DNA of 64,000 nt from an uncultured Lachnospiraceae bacterium (GTDB taxonomy: Bacteria; Bacillota; Clostridia; Lachnospirales; Lachnospiraceae), in assembly GCA_910579505.1 (NCBI GenBank), contig CAJTTZ010000003.1, positions 62,001 to 126,000 on the forward strand. The letters run 5' to 3'. Positions 47,591 through 55,588 of this stretch are shown piece after piece. Position numbers and translations under genes: made by a program. The number at the start of each line of letters is the position of its first letter. Position 1 is the first letter of the stretch. The notes under the pieces are model-generated. The model was not told where the DNA came from, did not search any database, and worked only from the letters and a program-made list of their open reading frames with translations.

Positions 47591-49702
47591 ATGACGAGAG
47601 AAGAGGCAAGACGCAGGGCAAAAGAATTGGTGAGTCAGATGACGGTGGAGGAGAGGGCTTCCCAGCTTCGCTATGATGCGCCGGCGATTGACAGACTTGG
47701 CGTGCCGGCCTATAACTGGTGGGGAGAGGCGCTGCACGGCGTGGCGAGAGCCGGCGTGGCGACCAGTTTTCCGCAGGCAATCGGTATGGCGGCGACATTT
47801 GATACGGAATTGATACACAGCGCCGGAGATGTGGCGGCAACAGAGGGAAGGGCAAAATACAATGCATACTCGGCGGAAAATGACAGAGACATCTATAAAG
47901 GGCTGACGTTCTGGTCGCCCAATGTAAATATTTTCAGGGATCCCAGATGGGGCAGGGGACAGGAGACATACGGCGAAGACCCTTACCTGACTTCCAGACT
48001 GGGCGTGGCCTATGTGGAGGGACTGCAGGGCGACGATGAGGAGACGCTGAAATCGGCGGCGTGCGCCAAGCATTTTGCGGTGCATTCGGGACCTGAGGCA
48101 GTGCGCCACGAGTTCAATGCCGTTGCCACAAAGAAGGATATGGCGGAGACCTATCTGCCCGCCTTTAAGGCATGTGTGCAGGAGGCGGGGGTGGAAGCCG
48201 TGATGGGCGCCTACAACCGAACAAACGGGGAACCGTGCTGCGGCAGCAAAACGCTGATGCAGGATATCCTTAGAGATGAATGGAAATTTGAAGGGCATTA
48301 CGTGTCCGACTGCTGGGCGATCAAGGACTTTCACGAGAGGCATATGGTGACGCACACCATGGAGGAGTCCGCGGCGCTTGCCTTAAAGTGCGGATGCGAC
48401 ATCAACTGCGGCGTGACTTACCTCTATCTGTTGAAGGCGCTGGAACAGGGGCTGGTGACGGAGGAGGAGATCACGGAGGCGGCGGTGCGCGCGTTTACTA
48501 CGAGATATCTTCTGGGGCTGTTTGACGGGAGTAAATACGACGACATTCCGTATGAAAAAGTGGAGTGTGAGGCGCATCTGGAGGTGGCGCAGCAGCTCAC
48601 CAGAGAGTCGGTGGTACTCCTCAAGAATAACGGTGTTCTTCCGTTACAGGTTTCGGCGGGACAGACCATCGGCGTGATCGGACCGAATGCCGACAGCAGG
48701 GAGGCTCTGGTCGGGAATTATCATGGGACTTCTTCCCGATACATAACGGTTTTAGAAGGAATACAGGATAAAGTCGGACATGATGGCAGGGTTTTGTATT
48801 CAGAAGGCTGCCATCTGTTTAAAGACCGCGTGGAGAATCTGGCGTGGGAGAACGACCGTGTTGCAGAGGCGGTGGTCGTCGCGAAACACAGCGATGTGGT
48901 GGTGCTCTGCGTGGGACTGAACGAGACGCTGGAGGGAGAAGAGGGCGATACGGGCAACAGTTATGCGTCCGGCGATAAGAACGACCTGCTTCTGCCAGAG
49001 CCGCAGAGAAAACTGATGGAGGCGGTGTTCGCCGTAGGTAAGCCAGTGGTTGTCTGCCTGATGGCGGGAAGCGCAATCGACCTTTCCGAAGCGCAGGAGA
49101 AGGCGGCGGCCGTCCTGCAGCTCTGGTATCCCGGCGCAAGGGGCGGAAAGGCGGTGGCGGATATTCTGTTCGGGGACTGCTCCCCGTCGGGCAAGCTGCC
49201 TGTGACGTTCTACCGCACGCTGGAGGAGCTGCCTGCGTTTGAGGACTACACTATGAAGGGGAGAACCTACCGCTATATGGAGCAGGAAGCGCTCTATCCT
49301 TTCGGGTACGGGCTGACTTACGGAGACGTGCTGGTGGAGAAGGCGGCAGTTGTCCAGACAGATGAAGCGACAGGCGATACGACCGTGCATGTGACGGTGA
49401 AAAACGCGGGAACTGCCGCGACGGGCGATGTGATCCAGATTTATGTGAAAGATCAGGAGTCACCTTTTGCCGTGCCGAACCACAGCCTCTGCGCTTTTGC
49501 GAGAGTTTTCCTGAAAGAGGGGGAGTGCATGGAGATAGATATGACTGTGTCCGGCGACGCTTTTCTTGCGGTGAACGAGGAGGGCGCGTTCGTCAAAGGC
49601 GGCGGCAGCTATACGCTCTATGTGGGCACCGGGCAGCCTGACGGACGGACGGCTGCGCTCACCGGGAAGAAATGTGTGGAAGTGCCAGTTACGTTTTCCT
49701 GA
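47591..49702 (+). CDS. Glycoside hydrolase family 3 beta-glycosidase (xylosidase-like)
   Basis: A 703-residue cytoplasmic enzyme without a signal peptide. The GH3 barrel has YNWWGEALHGVARAGVATSF, FWSPNVNIFRDPRWGRGQET, then YGEDPYL, and AKHFAVHSGPEAVRHEFNAV. The nucleophile is Asp240 in GHYVSDCWAI. The second domain (QQLTRESVVLLKNNGVLPLQ, YPGARGGKAVADILFGDCSP, then SGKLPVTFYRT) and a C-terminal fibronectin-III-like domain follow. The WWGEALHG motif and lack of an export signal resemble intracellular beta-xylosidases that trim imported oligosaccharides. The adjacent importer likely brings its substrate. Confidence 0.9.
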   Translation: MTREEARRRAKELVSQMTVEERASQLRYDAPAIDRLGVPAYNWWGEALHGVARAGVATSFPQAIGMAATFDTELIHSAGDVAATEGRAKYNAYSAENDRDIYKGLTFWSPNVNIFRDPRWGRGQETYGEDPYLTSRLGVAYVEGLQGDDEETLKSAACAKHFAVHSGPEAVRHEFNAVATKKDMAETYLPAFKACVQEAGVEAVMGAYNRTNGEPCCGSKTLMQDILRDEWKFEGHYVSDCWAIKDFHERHMVTHTMEESAALALKCGCDINCGVTYLYLLKALEQGLVTEEEITEAAVRAFTTRYLLGLFDGSKYDDIPYEKVECEAHLEVAQQLTRESVVLLKNNGVLPLQVSAGQTIGVIGPNADSREALVGNYHGTSSRYITVLEGIQDKVGHDGRVLYSEGCHLFKDRVENLAWENDRVAEAVVVAKHSDVVVLCVGLNETLEGEEGDTGNSYASGDKNDLLLPEPQRKLMEAVFAVGKPVVVCLMAGSAIDLSEAQEKAAAVLQLWYPGARGGKAVADILFGDCSPSGKLPVTFYRTLEELPAFEDYTMKGRTYRYMEQEALYPFGYGLTYGDVLVEKAAVVQTDEATGDTTVHVTVKNAGTAATGDVIQIYVKDQESPFAVPNHSLCAFARVFLKEGECMEIDMTVSGDAFLAVNEEGAFVKGGGSYTLYVGTGQPDGRTAALTGKKCVEVPVTFS

Positions 49703-49722
49703 GGGGGGATATATACATAAAG

Positions 49723-49772
49723 GCAGAGTGTCCCGCACCGCGTAAAGATTTGCGTGGTGCGGGACACTCTGC
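49723..49772 (+). terminator. Long hairpin after the GH3 gene
   Basis: The 17-base arm 49723-49739 (GCAGAGTGTCCCGCACC) pairs exactly with 49756-49772, extended by a few more pairs toward a small loop. A very stable stem but without a T-run; it probably blocks transcription or 3' decay. Confidence 0.7.
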
Positions 49773-49780
49773 GTGTTGTG

Positions 49781-49905
49781 TGTGCATAAGCAGACGCCAA
49801 ATGCTTCGCATCTGTCGTTCGCGCTGCTCATTGCAAGATTTGCATATCAGTCCTTCATGCAGGCATGAGCCTGATTCGCAAGTCTTGCAATTCTGCTTAT
49901 GCACA
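49781..49905. repeat. Branched multi-hairpin element (member E)
   Basis: A perfect 14-bp outer stem (TGTGCATAAGCAGA 49781-49794, TCTGCTTATGCACA 49892-49905) encloses ATGC-ttc-GCAT (49801-49811) and a long arm. In that arm TTGCAAGA pairs with TCTTGCAA, TTGC with GCAA, ATCAG with CTGAT, and a terminal TCATGC/GCATGA hairpin closes it. It is the largest member of the set described in the findings. No coding sequence is supported here. Confidence 0.75.
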
Positions 49906-49912
49906 GGTTTCC

Positions 49913-49941
49913 TTGACAAAATGTCCTAAGTTGCATATTCT
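49913..49941 (+). promoter_or_regulatory. Promoter of the cysE-cysS-mrnC-rlmB operon
   Basis: TTGACA (49913-49918), 17 bases, TATTCT (49936-49941). The leader to 50053 contains a TCACGCC/GGCGTGA stem (49992-50022). It is too short and lacks the parts expected for a T-box. Confidence 0.65.
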
Positions 49942-50053
49942 AATTATGGTAGATTTTACTTTATGACAGCTTATAAGAAAAGTATTACTTTTCACGCCTG
50001 ATAACCACAAAATCCGGCGTGACGTGTATTAGAAATGCAGAAGGAGCGGTTTA

Positions 50054-50725
50054 ATGGGATTTATCGGAAATATAAAGGAGGAAATCCGCATCATACGCGA
50101 GCGTGACCCGGCGATTCACTCCAATATGGAAGTTTTTCTCTATCCGAGTTTTAAGGTTATGTGCTATTACCGGCTGGCGCACAGACTGTATCTGCACCAC
50201 CATTATTTCTGGGCAAGATGGGTTTCCCAGAAGGGCGCGCGCAGGACGGGCATAGAGATCCATCCGGGGGCGCAGATCGGCAAGGGCTTTTTTATTGACC
50301 ACGGGCACGGCGTCATTATCGGGGAGACCACGGTGATCGGCGATAACGTGACGCTCTATCAGGGCGTGACCCTTGGCGGTACAGGTAAGGAGCAGGGGAA
50401 AAGGCATCCAACGATTGGGAATAATGTCATGATAAGCACCGGCGCGAAAGTGCTTGGCTCGTTTAAAATCGGGGATAATAGTAAAATTGGGGCAGGGAGC
50501 GTGGTGCTCAACGAGGTGCCGCCTAATTCCACGGTGGTGGGCGTGCCCGGGCGCGTGGTCAAGCGCGACAATATGGCGCTGCCGCAGGAAGAACTAGACC
50601 AGACCCATCTGCCGGACCCGGTGCGGGAAGATATCATGGTTTTGCAGCGCGCAAACGCGGAGCTGACGAACCGGCTGCTTGATCTGGAGCAGGAGATGAA
50701 GCGGATGAGGAAGGAGAGAAGATGA
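50054..50725 (+). CDS. cysE: Serine O-acetyltransferase
   Basis: A 223-residue enzyme that acetylates serine with acetyl-CoA for cysteine synthesis. The hexapeptide left-handed beta-helix is clear: IEIHPGAQIGKGFFIDHGHG, then VIIGETTVIGDNVTLYQGVT, then LGGTGKEQGKRHPTIGNNVM. The catalytic His is in the DHGHG segment. The short N-terminal helical domain is of the Firmicutes (EpsC-like) form. The C-terminal coiled helix (TNRLLDLEQEMKRMRKERR) is longer than usual. The stop overlaps cysS as ATGA. Confidence 0.93.
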   Translation: MGFIGNIKEEIRIIRERDPAIHSNMEVFLYPSFKVMCYYRLAHRLYLHHHYFWARWVSQKGARRTGIEIHPGAQIGKGFFIDHGHGVIIGETTVIGDNVTLYQGVTLGGTGKEQGKRHPTIGNNVMISTGAKVLGSFKIGDNSKIGAGSVVLNEVPPNSTVVGVPGRVVKRDNMALPQEELDQTHLPDPVREDIMVLQRANAELTNRLLDLEQEMKRMRKERR

Positions 50726-52134
50726 TGAAAGTTTACAATACGCTGTCGGGGAAAAAGGAGGAGTTTGTGCCGATTGAGGAGGGGAAGGTCAGCATGTATG
50801 TGTGCGGACCTACGGTGTATAACCTGATTCATATCGGCAACGCGAGACCTATGATCGTGTTTGACACGGTGCGCCGCTATATGGAGCACAGGGGTTATGA
50901 CGTCAATTATGTGTCGAACTTTACGGATGTGGACGACAAGATCATCAAGAAGGCAAATGAGGAGGGCACAGACCCTTCCGTGATTTCGGAGCGCTATATC
51001 GCGGAGTGCAAGAAGGACATGGAGGCGCTGCATGTGAAGCCCGCCACCACGCATCCCAAGGCGACCTGCGAGATTGACGGCATGATCGAGATGATCCAGA
51101 CACTGATTGACAAGGGACACGCCTATGTGGCGGAGGACGGCACCGTTTATTTTAAGACGAGAAGTTTTCCGGGTTACGGCAAGCTTTCCCATAAGAATCT
51201 GGACGATCTGCGCAGCGGCGGGCGTTCCCTTCTGGTATCAGGGGAGGAGCAGAAGCAGGATCCGCTGGACTTTGTGCTCTGGAAACCGAAAAAGGAGGGC
51301 GAGCCTTTCTGGGAGTCCCCGTGGTGTGAGGGAAGGCCGGGCTGGCATATCGAGTGCTCGGTGATGAGCAAGAAGTACCTGGGGGAGGAAATTGACATTC
51401 ACGCGGGCGGCGAGGACCTGATTTTTCCCCACCACGAGAATGAGATCGCCCAGTCGGAGGCGGCAAACGGCAAACCTTTTGCCAAATACTGGATGCACAA
51501 CGGGTTCTTAAATATTGACAATAAGAAAATGTCCAAGTCCCTCGGCAATTTCTTCACGGTGCGGGACATCAGCGAGAAGTATGACCTGCAGGTGCTGCGG
51601 TTCTTTATGCTCTCCGCCCACTACAGAAGCCCTTTAAATTTCAGCGCGGAGCTGATGGAGGCGGCGAAGAACGGCCTGGAGCGGATCGTGACCTGCGTGT
51701 CTAACTTAAACTTCCTTCTGGAAAAGGCGCAGACGCAGGAGCTTAGTGCAGACGAGGAGAAAGCGCTTGCGCAGGCGAAGGAATTTGTGACAAAGTTTGA
51801 CGAGGCGATGGACGACGACTTCAATACGGCGGACGCCATCTCTGCGATTTTTGAGCTGGTGAAATTTGCCAATACATCCGTGGGAGAGGGCGCAAGCCAG
51901 GCCTTTATCCGCGCGCTGAAAGAAGAGATCGTGGAGCTTATGGATATCTGCGGGCTTACGGCAGAGCGCCGGCAGGAGATATTAGACTCGGAGATCGAGT
52001 CGCTGATTCAGGAGAGGCAGGACGCCAGAAAGGCGAAGAACTTTGCAAGGGCGGACGAGATCCGTGATCTTCTTGCCGGGAAAGGTATTATACTGGAAGA
52101 CACGCGCGAGGGAGTCAAATGGAAGAGAGCATAA
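50722..52134 (+). CDS. cysS: Cysteinyl-tRNA synthetase
   Basis: A 470-residue class I synthetase. The HIGH motif is LIHIGNARP, the KMSKS motif is NKKMSKSLG, and the catalytic zinc is held by Cys near residue 29 (YVCGPTVYN), Cys in GWHIECSVM and His in LIFPHHENE. The DALR-like C-terminal helical domain is complete. Overlap with cysE couples cysteine supply to charging. The 3' end overlaps the Mini-III gene by 16 bases. Confidence 0.95.
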   Translation: MMKVYNTLSGKKEEFVPIEEGKVSMYVCGPTVYNLIHIGNARPMIVFDTVRRYMEHRGYDVNYVSNFTDVDDKIIKKANEEGTDPSVISERYIAECKKDMEALHVKPATTHPKATCEIDGMIEMIQTLIDKGHAYVAEDGTVYFKTRSFPGYGKLSHKNLDDLRSGGRSLLVSGEEQKQDPLDFVLWKPKKEGEPFWESPWCEGRPGWHIECSVMSKKYLGEEIDIHAGGEDLIFPHHENEIAQSEAANGKPFAKYWMHNGFLNIDNKKMSKSLGNFFTVRDISEKYDLQVLRFFMLSAHYRSPLNFSAELMEAAKNGLERIVTCVSNLNFLLEKAQTQELSADEEKALAQAKEFVTKFDEAMDDDFNTADAISAIFELVKFANTSVGEGASQAFIRALKEEIVELMDICGLTAERRQEILDSEIESLIQERQDARKAKNFARADEIRDLLAGKGIILEDTREGVKWKRA

Positions 52135-52559
52135 CGATCCTTGATGCAATCAAGCGGGACTTTGCATGCGGGGAAATTGACATCCGCACCTATTCGCCGC
52201 TGACGCTTGCCTATATCGGGGACGCGGTCTATGATCTGGTGATCCGCACCGTCGTAGTGGAGCGGGGCAATACCTCCCCAAACAAACTGCATCATAAGAC
52301 GGTCGCCTATGTGAACGCGCGGGTGCAGGCGCGGATGATCGAAGCGCTGATGGAGGAACTGACCGAGGAAGAGCAGACAGTTTATAAGCGCGGGCGGAAC
52401 GCCAAATCCTACACCACCGCGAAAAACGCCACGGTTATTGAGTACCGCAAGGCCACGGGGTTTGAGGCGCTGTGCGGCTACCTGTATCTGACAGGAAAGC
52501 AGGAGCGGCTGCTTGCGCTGGTCAAGAAGGCGGTTGAGCTGGCAGGGATGGAGATATAA
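52119..52559 (+). CDS. mrnC: Mini-III ribonuclease
   Basis: A 146-residue RNase III-like enzyme without a dsRNA-binding domain, which matures 23S rRNA ends in Firmicutes. The catalytic region is LAYIGDAVYDLVIRTVVVE, followed by KLHHKTVAYVNARVQARMIE and RGRNAKSYTTAKNATVIEYR, then KATGFEALCGYLYL with the second acidic residue. It starts inside the end of cysS with GAGGGAG as ribosome site. The cysS-mrnC-rlmB order is a common Firmicutes arrangement. Confidence 0.93.
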   Translation: MEESITILDAIKRDFACGEIDIRTYSPLTLAYIGDAVYDLVIRTVVVERGNTSPNKLHHKTVAYVNARVQARMIEALMEELTEEEQTVYKRGRNAKSYTTAKNATVIEYRKATGFEALCGYLYLTGKQERLLALVKKAVELAGMEI

Positions 52560-52683
52560 TGGGCGAGAATGTCAGCAGAGGAGTTTATATTATGCTGTTT
52601 CTTGCATCTCATCCGCAGGAAGAGCGAGGAGAATACAGTCATATTTTTGACTGTGAGGCACTTTGCAAAAAAGGAGAATCATT

Positions 52684-53424
52684 TTGGAAGAAAATACAGG
52701 AATTATAGAAGGCAGAAACGCCGTGATCGAGGCATTCCGGGCGGGGCGAACCATAGACAGGCTCTATGTGCTGGACGGCTGCAAGGACGGACCGGTCATG
52801 ACCATCAAACGGGAGGCGGCAAAGCAGGGGACGCCAATCAAATATGTGACGAAGGAGCGGCTTGACCAGATGTCCGAGACAGGCAGGCACCAGGGCGTGA
52901 TCGCGGCAGCGGCGGCTTACGGATATGCGGAAGTTTCCGATATACTGCAGAAGGCGAGGGACAAAGGGGAAGCGCCCTTTGTTTTGCTTTTGGACGGGAT
53001 CGAAGATCCCCACAATCTGGGGGCGATTATCCGCACGGCGAATCAGGCGGGCGCGCACGGCGTCATTATTCCGAAAAACAGGGCGGTCGGGCTGACGGCT
53101 ACGGTGGCGAAGGCATCCGCAGGCGCGCTGAATTATACGCCGGTGGCGAAGGTGACGAATCTGGGGCAGACCATTGAGGAACTGAAAAAGGACGGGCTCT
53201 GGTTTGTCTGTGCGGATATGGGCGGCACAACGATGTATGAATTAAATTTGAAGGGAGCCATCGGGCTGGTGATCGGTGCGGAAGGAAACGGCGTAAGCCG
53301 CCTTGTCAGGGAAAAATGCGATATGGCTGCGCAGATTCCCATGCGGGGGGATATAGATTCCCTGAACGCTTCTGTGGCGGCGGGGATTTTAGCTTATGAG
53401 ATTGTCAGACAGAGACTCGCGTGA
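52684..53424 (+). CDS. rlmB: 23S rRNA 2'-O-methyltransferase RlmB (SpoU family)
   Basis: A 246-residue SPOUT enzyme that methylates a guanosine ribose of 23S rRNA. The N-terminal L30e-like part begins GIIEGRNAVIEAFRAGRTID, followed by the knot: VLLLDGIEDPHNLGAIIRTA, IGLVIGAEGNGVSRLVREKC and IPMRGDIDSLNASVAAGILA. I start at TTG 52684, because AAAGGAG lies eight bases before it and falls inside any longer reading. The 124-base gap after mrnC contains a 49-codon frame I do not accept as a gene. Confidence 0.92.
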   Translation: MEENTGIIEGRNAVIEAFRAGRTIDRLYVLDGCKDGPVMTIKREAAKQGTPIKYVTKERLDQMSETGRHQGVIAAAAAYGYAEVSDILQKARDKGEAPFVLLLDGIEDPHNLGAIIRTANQAGAHGVIIPKNRAVGLTATVAKASAGALNYTPVAKVTNLGQTIEELKKDGLWFVCADMGGTTMYELNLKGAIGLVIGAEGNGVSRLVREKCDMAAQIPMRGDIDSLNASVAAGILAYEIVRQRLA

Positions 53425-53529
53425 GAAGAAATTCTAATCGCTCGCAGCAGAGGCTGCTTCGCGAGGAATTTCTAAGTCTGCTTTGCAGACTTTTCTCACG
53501 CAGGAGAGTGCCTGAAAGCGGCATTCTCC
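53419..53529. repeat. Multi-hairpin intergenic element (member B)
   Basis: The outer stem GCGTGAGAA (53419-53427) pairs with TTCTCACGC (53493-53501). Inside, GAAATTC/GAATTTC (53428-53434, 53466-53472) encloses CTCGCAGCAG/CTGC..GCGAG, next to AGTCTGC-ttt-GCAGACT (53475-53491). A final GGAGAGTGCC/GGCATTCTCC hairpin (53503-53529) follows. Same stem order as member A. The first arm overlaps the end of rlmB and the last ends seven bases before the SGNH start. Confidence 0.75.
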
Positions 53530-53535
53530 GTCGAT

Positions 53536-55107
53536 ATGGATTGGGATATGAAGAAAATAAACGAGTTGCTGGCGGTGGTGATCCTGTCGCTGATGGCAGT
53601 GCTTTTGGCGGCGGTGGGAATGCGGCTGTATGATACATATGTGATAAATGAAAAGACAAAGTCGGAAATAAGGCAGCAGGAGGAAGTGCTCTCAAGGAAC
53701 CGGGAAGCCCATGACCGGGTGCAGGAGATGCGGCAGGAGATCGAGGCGCTCTCCGGGGACAGGGAAAAGCTCGGCCAGTTTCTGGAAGAGATTCGGATGG
53801 ATGACGAGGAGGCAGTTCCTGCTATTGCGATGATGGACCTCGACATGAGCGGTATGTCCGGGAATCAGGAGGTATGGGAGGAACAGGATGCGGCCACCAG
53901 CGGAGATGAGATGAGCGAGTCCTCTGATACGACTGGTGTGTCGGATAATGCGACTAGTGTGTCAAATAATATGACTGGCGCGTCGGAAAATATGACCTCT
54001 GTGTCAGATAATATGACTTTCGTGTCGGAAAATAACTTGGTATCGGGCAATGCACTTAGCGTGTCGGGTAACGATACCGTATCAGGCAATGCGCACAGCG
54101 TGTCGGGTAACCATACCGTATCAGGCAATGTGCTCGGCGTGTCAGGTAACCATACCGTATCAGGCAATGCGCACGGCGTGTCGGGTAACGATACCGTATC
54201 GGACAATGCGCTCAGCATGTCGGGTAACGATACCATATCAGTCAATGGGTTCAGTATGTCGGGCAATGCGCTCAGTATATCCGGCAGCAGTGCCGTCTCC
54301 GAAAACCAGACGGTGTCCGGCGATATGCTTGGTCTTCTGCCGAAGATAGAGATGGTGTATCCAGAAATCACGCTTGCCATGCGCAGGCAGATGCGAAACT
54401 CCCTGGAGGAGACTCTACTGGTCAACTGGGAGGATCAGGCGTGTCTGGAAGAGCGGGGCGTGGATTTTTCCGGGAAGAAAATTGCCTGTCTGGGGGACAG
54501 TATCACGGCTGCCGCCAATTTGGAAGGGGAAGAAGGGTATCTCTCCTATGCTTACCCTTCAGTGCTGAAAGAACTGTTAGGGGCTGAGGAAGTATATAAT
54601 CTGGGTGTCGGCGGTTCCTCCATCGGGCGGTACTGGTCGGACGCCTTTGTGGAGCGGTATACACAGATTCCGAAGGATACGGATATTATCATTGTTATGG
54701 GCGGTACCAATGACGGGTTCTGCCTGTCCGAGAAAGAGTTTGGCAGTCTTGCGGAGCGCAGGCCGTGGACTTTCTGTGGGGACCTGGATGAGCTGATGAG
54801 AGGGCTTAAGGAGAACTATCCCGATGCGGATATCTTCTTCGTCACGCCGCTGCCGAATATTTTGCAGGATTACCTGATGCGGGAACGGACGTATCTTCTG
54901 CCGCAGAAAAATCTGGCGGATGTCATTTTAACGTTATCAGCGGCTTACGATATTCATGTGATAGACTTATACAATTCCAATATACTGGATTCCCATGATG
55001 CGGATATTGTGGCGGATTACATGCCGGACGGCGTACATGCGAACAGGGAGGGATATCGCATTCTGGCGGAACATATTGCAGCGGAGCTGGTGCGTAGCTA
55101 TGAATAA
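53536..55107 (+). CDS. Membrane-anchored SGNH/GDSL hydrolase with tandem repeats
   Basis: A 523-residue protein. A transmembrane helix is at about residues 9-30 (signal anchor) and a coiled coil at about 38-85. A Ser/Asn/Thr-rich spacer at about 115-260 includes six copies of a 13-residue repeat (consensus TVSGNAHSVSGNH, residues 168-245). The C-terminal SGNH esterase domain has the Ser in IACLGDSITAAANL, Gly in GVGGSSIGRYW, Asn in VMGGTNDGF, and Asp-x-x-His in PDGVHANREGYRIL. It is likely exported, with the repeats as a stalk, deacetylating or deacylating a surface glycan. The start may be 53536 or the ATG four codons later; both ribosome sites are weak. Confidence 0.85.
   Translation: MDWDMKKINELLAVVILSLMAVLLAAVGMRLYDTYVINEKTKSEIRQQEEVLSRNREAHDRVQEMRQEIEALSGDREKLGQFLEEIRMDDEEAVPAIAMMDLDMSGMSGNQEVWEEQDAATSGDEMSESSDTTGVSDNATSVSNNMTGASENMTSVSDNMTFVSENNLVSGNALSVSGNDTVSGNAHSVSGNHTVSGNVLGVSGNHTVSGNAHGVSGNDTVSDNALSMSGNDTISVNGFSMSGNALSISGSSAVSENQTVSGDMLGLLPKIEMVYPEITLAMRRQMRNSLEETLLVNWEDQACLEERGVDFSGKKIACLGDSITAAANLEGEEGYLSYAYPSVLKELLGAEEVYNLGVGGSSIGRYWSDAFVERYTQIPKDTDIIIVMGGTNDGFCLSEKEFGSLAERRPWTFCGDLDELMRGLKENYPDADIFFVTPLPNILQDYLMRERTYLLPQKNLADVILTLSAAYDIHVIDLYNSNILDSHDADIVADYMPDGVHANREGYRILAEHIAAELVRSYE
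54037..54270 (+). repeat. 39-bp coding tandem repeat, six copies
   Basis: Six consecutive 39-base units encode 13 residues each. Copies 1-4 are nearly identical; copies 5 and 6 are more diverged. Similar shorter SVSDN/GVSDN units precede them (about 53930-54030). Copy number could change by slippage without loss of frame. Confidence 0.85.
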
Positions 55108-55232
55108 ACCGTCTATACATAAAAAGATTGACAAAAGAATGATAGGTGGTTCCATTTTACGCCCGGGGACATTATAATTAGGATTAGAAAAGAGACCAGT
55201 CGTCCATAAAGCGGACACAGAAGGGAGATTAT

Positions 55233-55511
55233 ATGGATTTTTTTGAAAAAGTTGGAGATACCATCACGTCTAAGGGAAAAGAAGTAACGGGAAAGGCGAA
55301 GGATCTGGCTGAGATCGCGAGTCTGAAAAGCCAGATCAGCACTTGCGAGGACGTGATCAGAAAGAATTATATCGAGATTGGCAGATTGTATTATGAGAAA
55401 GAGGGGCTGGAGCCGGAGGCGGAATATGAGGCGTTCTGCCGGGCTATCAGCAATGCGAAGACAGGGATAGAGGATCTGGAGGAGAAGATTCGGAGAGTGA
55501 AAGGTATATAA
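55233..55511 (+). CDS. Small helical protein of unknown function
   Basis: A 92-residue highly charged protein predicted to be almost all helix. MDFFEKVGDTITSKGKEVTG looks amphipathic, and IASLKSQISTCEDVIRKNYI, then EIGRLYYEKE, and a final coiled segment IEDLEEKIRRVKGI follow. It resembles the N-terminal helical part of clostridial 'zinc-ribbon' proteins but lacks the Cys pairs. Strong AGAAGGGAG site and a strong terminator. TATAAT at about 55172 may be its -10, with no good -35. No function can be assigned. Confidence 0.65.
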   Translation: MDFFEKVGDTITSKGKEVTGKAKDLAEIASLKSQISTCEDVIRKNYIEIGRLYYEKEGLEPEAEYEAFCRAISNAKTGIEDLEEKIRRVKGI

Positions 55512-55544
55512 AACAACGAGCGCGCGTGCGCTCGTTGTTTTTTT
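55512..55544 (+). terminator. Strong rho-independent terminator
   Basis: AACAACGAGCGC (55512-55523) and GCGCTCGTTGTT (55528-55539) with a four-base loop and a run of seven T. Ends the 92-residue gene. Confidence 0.9.
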
Positions 55545-55545
55545 C

Positions 55546-55586
55546 GAGTCCGCGAAGCGGATCTCGCAATTGAGCGAAGCTCAATT
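55546..55586. repeat. Twin GAA-loop hairpins (member C)
   Basis: TCCGC-gaa-GCGGA (55549-55561) and AATTGAGC-gaa-GCTCAATT (55568-55586) lie side by side between the terminator and the end of the PBP gene. The three-base loops match the style of members A, B, D and E. Confidence 0.6.
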
Positions 55587-55588
55587 TG

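Noticed and set aside
49689..49919. Cys-containing minus-strand open frame over the branched repeat
   Set aside because: Its sequence is dictated by the inverted repeats, giving mirrored peptides on both strands; structure, not coding, explains it.
49942..50053. T-box riboswitch before cysE-cysS
   Set aside because: The leader after the promoter is only about 100 bases, and I find no T-box core or antiterminator pair; only one 7-bp stem is present.
52560..52709. 49-codon frame between mrnC and rlmB
   Set aside because: It starts directly after the mrnC stop without a proper ribosome site and overlaps the rlmB start; no recognisable features.
54037..54270. CRISPR array
   Set aside because: The 39-base repeats are contiguous, in frame inside a gene and without spacers.
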